Positions 1 to 5,208 of a DNA stretch of 5,208 bases are shown here, piece after piece. The stretch covers positions 1-5,208 of the forward strand of contig CAYYTU010000142.1 in assembly GCA_964474655.1 (NCBI GenBank), in the 5' to 3' direction. The position numbers were made by a program, and so were the translations under genes. How positions within the stretch are numbered: position 1 is the stretch's first letter; each line of letters opens with the position of its first letter. The notes beneath the pieces were generated by a model, which saw only the letters and a list, made by a program, of their open reading frames with translations, was not told the origin of the DNA and ran no database searches. Source of the DNA: CAYYTU01 sp964474655 (lineage in GTDB: Bacteria; Chloroflexota; Anaerolineae; B4-G1).

Positions 1-6
1 GGATGG

Positions 7-1176
7 ATGGCAATCTACATGGATCATAATGCGACCACGCCGCTGCGGGACGAGGTGCGCGAGGCGATGGCGCCCTACCTGGAGGGCAGATTCGGCAACG
101 CCTCCAGCGTCCACGCCTTTGGGCGGGAGGCGGCCAAGGGGCTCAACCGGGCGCGGGAGCAGGTAGCGGCCGCGCTGGGCTGCAGGCCGGAGGAGATCGT
201 CTTCACCGGCGGCGGCACCGAGGCCGACAACCTGGCCATCAAGGGCGTCGCGTATGCCCATCGGGGAAACCACATCATCACCACCCCGATCGAGCACCAC
301 GCCGTGCTGCACACCTGCCAGTACCTGGAGCGGCGCGGGTTCAGCGTAACCTACCTGCCCGTGGACGGGCATGGCCGGGTGGATCCGGACGACGTGCAGA
401 AGGCCATCACCGAGCGTACCAGCCTGGTCAGCGTGATGCACGCCAACAACGAGGTGGGCGCGATCCAGCCCATCGCCGAGATTGGTCGCGTCACTCGCGA
501 GCGAGGTGTGCTCTTTCACACCGATGCGGTACAGTCGTTCGGCAAGCTGCCCACGAAGGTGGACGAGCTGGGCGTCGATCTGCTGACCCTCTCGGCGCAC
601 AAGATCTACGGCCCCAAGGGGGTGGGCGCGCTCTACGTGCGCCAGGGCACGCACCTCGAAGCGCTGCTCCACGGCGGCCACCATGAACACGGGTTGCGGG
701 CCGGGACGGAGAACGTGGCCGGCATCGTGGGGCTGGGCCGGGCGGCGGAGCTGGCTCTGGCCGAGATGGAGGAGGAAGGGCAGCGCCGCCAGGCGCTGCG
801 GGAACGGTTGTGGGAGGGCATCGCGGCGAACCTGAAGGGCGTGCGGCGCAACGGGCCTTCGAGCGCTGCGCAGGCGTTGCCCAACACGCTCAACGTCTGC
901 TTCGAGTACCTGGAGAGCGAGGCAATCCTGATGGGCCTGGACGCCCAGGGCATCGCCGTCTCCACCGGATCGGCCTGCACCTCGGACGTGCTGGAGCCGT
1001 CGCACGTGCTGCTGGCGATGGACGTGCCGCCCGTCATCGCCCAGGGATCGGTGCGCTTCAGCCTGGGGCGGGGTACTACCGCCGAGGAAATCGATCGCGT
1101 CGTTGAGGCGGTGAGCGGCATCGTCCGGCCGCTGCAGGCCGCTTCGCCCCTGTTTGTCGAGGAGATGGGCGCATGA
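7..1176 (+). CDS. Cysteine desulfurase, NifS/IscS type (PLP-dependent)
   Basis: This protein of 389 residues is a fold-type I aminotransferase-class cysteine desulfurase. The family removes sulfur from L-cysteine as an enzyme-bound persulfide, giving alanine, and passes it to Fe-S cluster or cofactor assembly in the cytoplasm. The N-terminus MAIYMDHNATTPL is typical of the family. PLP contacts are visible at H98 (IEHHA), N148 (HANNEVG), D173 and Q176 (HTDAVQSFGKLP). The Schiff-base lysine is K199 (SAHKIYGPKG) and the persulfide cysteine is C324 (STGSACTS). Length and spacing fit the group I NifS/IscS branch, and no key residue is missing. The start at 7 gives the usual N-terminus; an internal ATG at 19 is possible but less likely. 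Only six bases of upstream sequence are visible, so promoter and true ribosome binding site cannot be judged. The stop overlaps the next gene by 4 bases, which implies translational coupling. No IscU or NifU scaffold gene lies in the window. Whether it is a housekeeping IscS or dedicated to this operon is not decidable here; co-transcription favours a dedicated role. Confidence 0.96.
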   Translation: MAIYMDHNATTPLRDEVREAMAPYLEGRFGNASSVHAFGREAAKGLNRAREQVAAALGCRPEEIVFTGGGTEADNLAIKGVAYAHRGNHIITTPIEHHAVLHTCQYLERRGFSVTYLPVDGHGRVDPDDVQKAITERTSLVSVMHANNEVGAIQPIAEIGRVTRERGVLFHTDAVQSFGKLPTKVDELGVDLLTLSAHKIYGPKGVGALYVRQGTHLEALLHGGHHEHGLRAGTENVAGIVGLGRAAELALAEMEEEGQRRQALRERLWEGIAANLKGVRRNGPSSAAQALPNTLNVCFEYLESEAILMGLDAQGIAVSTGSACTSDVLEPSHVLLAMDVPPVIAQGSVRFSLGRGTTAEEIDRVVEAVSGIVRPLQAASPLFVEEMGA

Positions 1177-1715
1177 ACGACGTGAAGGACGACGACGTGC
1201 TGTGGCACGGCTTCACCATCACTCACGTCAAGGACTGCATCGCCGACCCGAGCAAGAACCGGGTCGTGGCCGAGTTCTCTGACGACGTCTCGCCGGTGTT
1301 TCCCTATCTGAACGCCACCATCTCCAATCTGATGTACACGCCGGCGGCCAACAGCGTGACCGTCAAGCGCGGGGAGCGCATCCTGACTTTCTACCCGCGC
1401 GTGGCGAAGATGGCCAAGGTGGATGGGGCGGAGGATGCAAGGGATCAACTGGCGTGGTTCAAGGAACTATGCAACGACACCTGGCGACGGCGAGGGGAGA
1501 TCACGCCGCTCTACGAACGGCGCAAGCTGCTGGGACATCTGGACGTCTACCGGCTCTTGCCCGGCCTCAACTGCGGCGAGTGCGGCGAGCCGACCTGTAT
1601 GGCCTTCGCTTTCGGGTTGTTGATGGACAAACACCAGCTGTCCGAGTGTCCGCGCCTGCAGGAGGACGAGTACGCCGAGGGCGGCCGGCGCCTGGCGGAG
1701 ATGTTGGGTCTTTGA
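1173..1715 (+). CDS. Small Fe-S protein A with C-terminal CX2CX4CX16C cluster domain
   Basis: This protein of 180 residues has a C-terminal [4Fe-4S] domain with C134, C137, C142 and C159 (NCGECGEPTC then LSECP). That spacing is the one seen in the Fe-S domain of the corrinoid iron-sulfur protein large subunit (AcsC/CdhE) and in RnfB, so a single low-potential [4Fe-4S] cluster is expected. The N-terminal ~120 residues belong to no family I recognise; they contain PYLNA, a FYP turn and a W-RRR-EI-P segment just before the cluster domain. Two further cysteines (C22, C100) lie outside the motif. There is no signal peptide or membrane segment, so it should be cytoplasmic. It starts with ATG overlapping the desulfurase stop (ATGA), with GAGGAG at 1159-1164, 8 bases upstream. 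It is a paralogue of the protein at 2377-2925. Likely roles are electron transfer or assembly for the AOR encoded downstream; this is inference from context. Confidence 0.88.
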   Translation: MNDVKDDDVLWHGFTITHVKDCIADPSKNRVVAEFSDDVSPVFPYLNATISNLMYTPAANSVTVKRGERILTFYPRVAKMAKVDGAEDARDQLAWFKELCNDTWRRRGEITPLYERRKLLGHLDVYRLLPGLNCGECGEPTCMAFAFGLLMDKHQLSECPRLQEDEYAEGGRRLAEMLGL

Positions 1716-1735
1716 TGGTGGTTTGGTATGGGAGT

Positions 1736-1780
1736 CTCCTGCGATGAGTAAACTGGTTGATCTGGCCCAGGCGGCAGGAG
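1736..1780 (+). promoter_or_regulatory. Inverted repeat that could mask the methyltransferase ribosome binding site
   Basis: CTCCTGC at 1736-1742 is the exact reverse complement of GCAGGAG at 1774-1780, with 31 bases between. In the mRNA this would pair the AGGAG part of the methyltransferase ribosome binding site (AGGAGGGAGG, 1776-1785) with an upstream CUCCU. A 15-codon reading frame starts in the loop at 1744, so its translation would open the stem. Seven base pairs with a long loop is weak on its own, and GC-rich purine tracts produce such matches by chance. The second GGAGG at 1781-1785 would stay largely unpaired. Confidence 0.25.
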
Positions 1781-1791
1781 GGAGGATATGA
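1744..1791 (+). CDS. Possible 15-residue leader peptide ahead of the methyltransferase
   Basis: An ATG at 1744 opens a 15-codon frame (MSKLVDLAQAAGGRI) whose TGA at 1789-1791 overlaps the methyltransferase ATG at 1788 in an ATGA junction. A weak GGGAG lies at 1730-1734, 9 bases upstream. The arrangement is that of a translationally coupled leader, and the frame fills the loop of the inverted repeat at 1736-1780. It may equally be chance or the remnant of a lost gene. The sequence is too short to assign to any family. Confidence 0.2.
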   Translation: MSKLVDLAQAAGGRI

Positions 1792-2357
1792 TGGTGGAAG
1801 GGCGTTTCGATCCGGATAACCGGGATGCATTGCTCAACGCGCAGCGCCAGGAGCGGTGGGGCCCGCCGCGCTTCCTGGCCCGGTTGAGCCTGCAGGCGGG
1901 CCAGAAGGTACTCGACCTGGGTTGCGGCCCCGGCTTCTGGACCTTGCCGCTGGCCGAGATCGTGGGGCCGGACGGGACAGTGTGGGCGTTGGACGTGAGC
2001 CAGGAGATGCTCGATGCGCTGGCTGCACGCCGTCCACCGTCCCAGGTGCGGCTCCTGCGCGGCGAGCTGCCGGCGATCGACCTGCCGGATGGTTCTATCG
2101 ACTGGATTTGGGCCGCGTTTCTCTTCCACGAGGTCGAACCGCCGGAGCAACTGGCGGCGGAGATGCGGCGGGTCACGCACCCCACTGGGAGGGTCGCCGT
2201 GCTGGACTGGCGGCCTGACGCCGAAAGCGGCGATGGTCCGCCGCGCTCCCATCGGCTGTCGCCGGAGCAGGTCGGCGAGTATTTGGAAACCGCCGGATTC
2301 CAGAAGGCGACGCTGACGTGGCAGGACGAAGAATCTTATCTGGTTGAGGCCTATTGA
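1788..2357 (+). CDS. Class I SAM-dependent methyltransferase, type 11-like
   Basis: This protein of 189 residues has a Rossmann-type SAM-binding core. Motif I is VLDLGCGPGFWT at residues 41-52. The acidic residue that binds the SAM ribose is D69 (WALDVSQEML). Next come a DGSIDWIWA segment at 101-108, FHEVEPPEQ after it, and a beta strand VAVLDWR, as in UbiE/Methyltransf_11 proteins. The C-terminal part (SPEQVGEYLETAGF and following) matches the usual final helix and strands. Length is normal for a minimal enzyme with no extra substrate domain, so the substrate cannot be read from sequence; small molecules, cofactors and metalloids are all possible. Two adjacent ATGs (1788 and 1791) are served by AGGAG at 1776-1780 and GGAGG at 1781-1785 respectively; 1788 was chosen because it overlaps the stop of the possible leader peptide. 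It sits between two paralogous Fe-S protein genes, which suggests a linked function. Confidence 0.92.
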   Translation: MMVEGRFDPDNRDALLNAQRQERWGPPRFLARLSLQAGQKVLDLGCGPGFWTLPLAEIVGPDGTVWALDVSQEMLDALAARRPPSQVRLLRGELPAIDLPDGSIDWIWAAFLFHEVEPPEQLAAEMRRVTHPTGRVAVLDWRPDAESGDGPPRSHRLSPEQVGEYLETAGFQKATLTWQDEESYLVEAY

Positions 2358-2376
2358 GCATTTGAGGAGGGACGCG

Positions 2377-2925
2377 ATGTTGATCGAGAAATATGACCTG
2401 GAGGTAGCCACCCCGCCGTGCGAGCCCGGAGCGGAGCGCTTCAGCGGCGTGGCCCGGCTGGTGACCGACATCAGCGAGGTTCTACCCTACCTGAACGCTT
2501 CTCTGCGCGGCGCGGTCTACAACGAGGCTGCCCCCGCTCTGACCTGGAAGAAGGCCGGCCATAACGTTGCCTTTCATCCCTATCAGATTGCTGTTAGCAA
2601 CGTCGCGGATCGTGACGCGGCCATCAAAGAGGTGGAGGGGCTGATCAAGCTGGTCAACCGGACCTGGGAGCGGCGCGATGAGATCGAGCCCGATCACGAG
2701 ACGCACCGCCGGCCCGGCCCGCTGGACATCTACAAGCTGCTGCCTCAGACCAACTGCAAGGATTGCGGACAGCCCACGTGTTACACCTTTGCCCTCAAAC
2801 TGTCAGCCGGGCAGGTGAAGTTGAGCGACTGTCCGGTGATTCAGAAGCCGGAGTACGCCGGCCAGTGGGCGCAATTGCGCGGGATGGTGGCGGAGGACAT
2901 ACCGTCCATCGGGCCGCGGAATTGA
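2377..2925 (+). CDS. Small Fe-S protein B, paralogue of the one at 1173-1715
   Basis: This protein of 182 residues has the same architecture as Fe-S protein A. Its cluster cysteines are C127, C130, C135 and C152 (NCKDCGQPTC then LSDCP), with identical CX2CX4CX16C spacing. Shared blocks with A include PYLNA near residue 40, an F-P turn (FHP against FYP), W-RR-EI-P, and LD-Y-LLP directly before the first cysteine. Between these blocks the two have diverged strongly, so the duplication is old or they were recruited separately. The ATG at 2377 is preferred because GAGGAGG at 2364-2370 lies 6 bases upstream; an in-frame TTG at 2344 would add 11 residues and overlap the methyltransferase, and is unlikely. 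The cluster domain resembles that of AcsC/CdhE and RnfB. No signal peptide or membrane segment is visible. Role inferred: a low-potential electron carrier or cluster-bearing assembly factor acting with A. Confidence 0.88.
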   Translation: MLIEKYDLEVATPPCEPGAERFSGVARLVTDISEVLPYLNASLRGAVYNEAAPALTWKKAGHNVAFHPYQIAVSNVADRDAAIKEVEGLIKLVNRTWERRDEIEPDHETHRRPGPLDIYKLLPQTNCKDCGQPTCYTFALKLSAGQVKLSDCPVIQKPEYAGQWAQLRGMVAEDIPSIGPRN

Positions 2926-2945
2926 CACCGCAAGCGAAGGATGAG

Positions 2946-3686
2946 GTGATTGCGAAAGGGCTGGCCGTGATCCCGGAGGACGTGAACCGCTTGCTGGCCG
3001 TCTTCGCCCACCCCGACGACGAGTCGTTCGCGGTGGGCGGCACGTTGGCCAAATACGCCGCCGAGGGCGTCGAGGTGGTGGTCGTCTCGGCGACGAGGGG
3101 CGAGGCGGGTCTCCCCGACGCAGACGCCGACGAAGCCGGCGCTGTCCGTGAGGCTGAGCTGCGTCGGGCTGCGGCCGAGTTGGGCGTGAGCCGGGTGTGT
3201 GTCCTGGGCTACCCGGACGGCGGCCTGACCGGCGTCGCACTGGACGAGGCTGTGTCGCGGCTGGTAGCTTTGCTGCGCGACCTGCGCCCGCAGGTAGTCA
3301 TCACCTTTGGGCCCGACGGCATCTCGGGCCACCCAGATCACGTGACGGTCAGCCGCTGGGTGACTTCCGCTTTCGACGCGCTGGATGGGCCGGATGCACC
3401 ACAGAAACTGTACTACATCGCCCCATCGCTGGCGACGCAGCAGGGTTGCGGGGTGGCCGATCCACCACCGCTGCCGCCGCACGCCATCGGCGTAGACGTG
3501 GAGCCGTATCTGGAGGCCAAGGTGCGAGCCATGCAGGCGCACGCCAGTCAGGATCCGCCCTATCCCGGTGATCCGGCCCGGGAGGCAGAGAGGATGGCAT
3601 GCCACGAGTGGTTTGTGTTGGCCCGTCCGCGTCGGCCTTTGCAAGGCAACGAAGAGGTAAATCTGTTCGGACGGAGAAAACTGTGA
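2946..3686 (+). CDS. PIG-L/LmbE-family zinc-dependent N-deacetylase
   Basis: This protein (246 residues from the chosen start) belongs to the family of GlcNAc-PI deacetylase, mycothiol MshB and bacillithiol BshB enzymes. They hydrolyse N-acetyl groups, usually from GlcNAc-type conjugates. The zinc/catalytic motif HPDDE is at residues 22-26, where by analogy with MshB H22 and D25 bind zinc and D24 is the general base. The second motif GHPDH ends at H132, the expected third zinc ligand, with H129 as the helper histidine. HASQ at 199-202 is also usual. The start is uncertain: GTG at 2946 has AAGGA at 2937-2941; TTG at 2922 would overlap the upstream stop as TTGA; GTG at 2967 and 2982 also lie ahead of the conserved core. 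The frame stays open upstream to 2763, but that part reads through the Fe-S protein B cysteine region and is not real. Substrate unknown; a thiol-cofactor or cofactor-trimming role in this operon is speculative. Confidence 0.9.
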   Translation: MIAKGLAVIPEDVNRLLAVFAHPDDESFAVGGTLAKYAAEGVEVVVVSATRGEAGLPDADADEAGAVREAELRRAAAELGVSRVCVLGYPDGGLTGVALDEAVSRLVALLRDLRPQVVITFGPDGISGHPDHVTVSRWVTSAFDALDGPDAPQKLYYIAPSLATQQGCGVADPPPLPPHAIGVDVEPYLEAKVRAMQAHASQDPPYPGDPAREAERMACHEWFVLARPRRPLQGNEEVNLFGRRKL

Positions 3687-3736
3687 GGAATAAGTGTGAA
3701 ATCGAGCGATCGGAAAAAGAATGAGGAGGACGACAA
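3687..3736 (+). other. 50-base gap before the ferredoxin gene with its ribosome binding site
   Basis: This stretch is less GC-rich than its surroundings. It ends in AGGAGGA at 3724-3730, 6 bases ahead of the ferredoxin GTG. An in-frame TGA at 3722-3724 rules out any upstream start for that gene. I see no convincing -35/-10 pair and no stem followed by a T-run, so read-through from the deacetylase gene is likely. Confidence 0.6.
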
Positions 3737-4123
3737 GTGAGACTCTATGCTGACAACCAGAAATGTTCGGGGTGTCGCGCCTGTCTGGTGGCCTGTTCGC
3801 TCCACCTGTTCGGCGAGAATAATCCCAAGAAGGCCGCTCTGAGCATCGTGCCGCACTTCCCCGCTCCGGGCACCTTCGAGGTCAAGGTCTGCACCCAGTG
3901 CGGCCAGTGCGCCGAGGTCTGCCCCGTGGACGCCATCCACCAGAACGAAGCGGGCGCCTACTACGTCGAGCCCGACGAATGCACGCTCTGCATGCTCTGC
4001 GTGGACGAATGTCCTGAGGATGTGATCTTCTCTCGAGACGACGTGGACTACGTCTGGGAGTGCGACGCCTGCGGCGACTGTGTGGACGTCTGTGGTCCCG
4101 ACGCTTTATGGATCGCCGAGTAA
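3737..4123 (+). CDS. Polyferredoxin-like electron-transfer protein with four [4Fe-4S] motifs (AOR small subunit candidate)
   Basis: This protein of 128 residues has 16 cysteines in four CX2CX2CX3C motifs: C10/13/16/20, C52/55/58/62, C82/85/88/92 and C109/112/115/119. Motifs 2 and 3 end in the classical CP; motif 1 ends CS and motif 4 ends CGP. As in HycB/DmsB-type proteins, ligands are expected to be cross-paired between motifs, giving four [4Fe-4S] clusters in a wire. It starts with GTG at 3737 with a strong AGGAGGA at 3724-3730; an in-frame stop at 3722 excludes an earlier start, and no ATG precedes C10. It has no signal peptide, so it is cytoplasmic. The AOR gene follows after 15 bases. 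Multi-subunit AORs such as that of Aromatoleum pair a small four-cluster subunit (AorA) with the tungsten subunit (AorB), and this gene fits that role; a separate diffusible ferredoxin is the alternative. Partner assignment is by context. Confidence 0.92.
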   Translation: MRLYADNQKCSGCRACLVACSLHLFGENNPKKAALSIVPHFPAPGTFEVKVCTQCGQCAEVCPVDAIHQNEAGAYYVEPDECTLCMLCVDECPEDVIFSRDDVDYVWECDACGDCVDVCGPDALWIAE

Positions 4124-4138
4124 CGAGGAGGGATGAAA

Positions 4139-5208
4139 ATGTACGGATATGCAGGACGAATATTGCGCGTGAACTTGAGCGATGGCGCCATCACCACAGA
4201 GCCGACGCCGGAAGACGTGATGCGTGATTTCCTGGGAGGACGGGGCCTGGGGGCCTACCTGCTGTGGACGGAGGTGCCGGCCGGGGCCGATCCGCTGGGG
4301 CCGGAGAACAAACTCTTCGTCTCGCCGGGGCCGCTTTCCGGCACGCTCTTCCCCGGCGCGGGTAAGATGGACTTCACCACCCGCTCGCCCCTGACCGGCG
4401 GCTACGCCGACGCCAGCATGGGCGGCATGCTGACCGCCGAGATCAAGTACGCCGGCTACGATTCCATCATCCTCGAGGGCGTCAGCCCCGAGCCGGTCTA
4501 TCTCTACGTAGACGACGACACCGTCGAACTGCGCGACGCCAGCGAGTACTGGGGCATGGGCTCCTTCGCACTGGAGGAGCAGTTGAAGGACGAGCTGGGC
4601 GAGGAATTCCAGATCGCCACCATTGGCCCGGCCGGCGAAAACCTGGTCAAATACGCCTGCATCAATCACGATTTCGGGCGCCAGGCCGGACGCGGCGGCG
4701 TGGGCACGGTGATGGGGGCCAAGAAGGTCAAGGCCATCGCCGTGCGCGGCACTGGCCCCATCCCCATCGCCGACGTGGACGAGTTCACCCGATTGAGCAG
4801 GGAGGCCTACCGCGAGTGCAAGGAAGCCCAGGGCTTCAAGGCCTGGACGCGCTACGGCACTATGATGGTTACTTCTTGGTGCGACAAGAGTGGTGCCTTG
4901 CCAACTCGCAACTTCCAGTCCGGCTCATTCGAGGAGGCTGAGGATATCTACGCCCCGGTCTTCCGCCGTACCATCGTGGTCACCGACAAGGGTTGCTTCG
5001 GCTGCCCCAGCCCCTGCGGCAAGTACTCCCACTCGAAGAAGCACGACATCTACGTCGAGGGGCCGGAGTACGAGACCAACGGCATGCTCGGTTCCGACGT
5101 GGGCTTGAGTGACATCGAGGACATCGCCAAGGCCAACCAACTCTGCGACGAGCTGGGCCTGGACACCATCTCGGCCGGCGGCTGCATCGCCTGGGCCATG
5201 GAGTGCTA
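4139..5208 (+). CDS. AOR-family tungsten/molybdenum-pterin oxidoreductase, N-terminal 356 residues (cut by window end)
   Basis: The reading frame is open to the window edge. It begins MYGYAGRILRVNLSDG, a standard start of aldehyde ferredoxin oxidoreductases, which oxidise aldehydes (or, in relatives such as BamB, handle other substrates) with a bis-pyranopterin tungsten or molybdenum site and one [4Fe-4S] cluster. Family signatures in order: FLGGRGLGAYLL; FTTRSPLTGG with R82, equivalent to a pterin-binding arginine; GRGGVGTVMGAKKVKAI from residue 184; cluster cysteines C286, C289 and C293 (KGCFGCPSPC), which match the CX2CX3C of the Pyrococcus enzyme; and GPEYET at 308-313. The fourth cluster cysteine and the C-terminal substrate region lie beyond the window; roughly 600 residues in total is usual. 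ATG 4139 was chosen over ATG 4133 because GAGGAGG at 4125-4131 is 7 bases from it but only 1 from 4133. Metal and substrate cannot be told from this part. Confidence 0.95.
   Translation, partial: MYGYAGRILRVNLSDGAITTEPTPEDVMRDFLGGRGLGAYLLWTEVPAGADPLGPENKLFVSPGPLSGTLFPGAGKMDFTTRSPLTGGYADASMGGMLTAEIKYAGYDSIILEGVSPEPVYLYVDDDTVELRDASEYWGMGSFALEEQLKDELGEEFQIATIGPAGENLVKYACINHDFGRQAGRGGVGTVMGAKKVKAIAVRGTGPIPIADVDEFTRLSREAYRECKEAQGFKAWTRYGTMMVTSWCDKSGALPTRNFQSGSFEEAEDIYAPVFRRTIVVTDKGCFGCPSPCGKYSHSKKHDIYVEGPEYETNGMLGSDVGLSDIEDIAKANQLCDELGLDTISAGGCIAWAMEC

Noticed and set aside
633..1448. Minus-strand open frame of 271 codons
   Set aside because: It is antisense to the conserved C-terminal half of the cysteine desulfurase, including the catalytic cysteine, and has no domain of its own.
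1729..1740. Small palindrome GGAGTCTCC as a possible terminator
   Set aside because: The stem is four pairs around a single base, there is no following T-run, and it sits between closely spaced co-oriented genes.
2344..2376. TTG start adding 11 residues to Fe-S protein B
   Set aside because: It overlaps the methyltransferase end and places the strong GAGGAGG inside the coding region; ATG 2377 has ideal spacing from that site.
1467..2471. Long open frame on the minus strand (334 codons)
   Set aside because: It runs antisense across Fe-S protein A, the methyltransferase and the start of protein B, all with clear family motifs. Its translation is rich in Arg, Pro, Gln and His without any recognisable domain, which is typical of antisense frames in GC-rich DNA.
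2763..2945. Upstream extension of the deacetylase frame from TTG 2763
   Set aside because: It would overlap the cluster-binding end of Fe-S protein B in another frame, and its sequence resembles no PIG-L N-terminus. The conserved core starts after 2982.
2841..3644. Minus-strand open frame of 267 codons
   Set aside because: It is antisense to the PIG-L deacetylase with intact HPDDE and HPDH motifs, and its translation is low-complexity with no motif.
3687..3736. Possible promoter before the ferredoxin gene, because the gap is AT-richer
   Set aside because: No -35/-10 pair with acceptable spacing could be found by eye in 50 bases, and the strand and spacing fit read-through from upstream.
4106..4669. 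Minus-strand open frame of 187 codons
   Set aside because: It lies opposite the AOR N-terminal domain, whose signature motifs are read on the plus strand; the minus-strand frame shows no family features.

Overview
The window is 5.2 kb of GC-rich DNA (high by eye, with strong G/C preference at third codon positions). It carries seven genes, all on the + strand and closely packed, so it reads as one operon or the core of one. The gene content (a tungsten/molybdenum-type aldehyde ferredoxin oxidoreductase, a ferredoxin with four [4Fe-4S] motifs, two small Fe-S proteins of the corrinoid-protein/RnfB cluster type, and a cysteine desulfurase) points to an anaerobic bacterium or archaeon. The GC content and the mix of a PIG-L deacetylase with AOR genes would suit an anaerobic Chloroflexota lineage or a similar group. 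That assignment is an inference and a weak one, because the window holds no phylogenetic marker.

Layout: (1) 7-1176, NifS/IscS-type cysteine desulfurase with all catalytic residues. (2) 1173-1715, small Fe-S protein A, overlapping the desulfurase by 4 bases (ATGA). (3) 1716-1787, the longest gap, holding a possible 15-residue leader peptide and an inverted repeat that could mask the next ribosome binding site. (4) 1788-2357, class I SAM-dependent methyltransferase. (5) 2377-2925, small Fe-S protein B, a clear paralogue of A. (6) about 2946-3686, PIG-L/LmbE-family zinc deacetylase. (7) 3737-4123, 128-residue protein with four [4Fe-4S] motifs. (8) 4139 to the window end, the first 356 residues of an AOR-family tungsten/molybdenum-pterin oxidoreductase, cut by the window edge.

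How the genes may fit together: the last two look like the electron-transfer and catalytic subunits of an aldehyde (or other) oxidoreductase, comparable to the AorA/AorB pair of multi-subunit AORs. The desulfurase could supply sulfur for the many clusters or for the metal cofactor. Fe-S proteins A and B flank the methyltransferase and share an N-terminal region I do not recognise, fused to a C-terminal CX2CX4CX16C cluster domain. These two proteins, the methyltransferase and the deacetylase have no established role in AOR function that I know of. They are the part of the window most likely to represent an undescribed accessory or maturation module. No RNA genes, mobile elements, CRISPR arrays or convincing terminators were seen.
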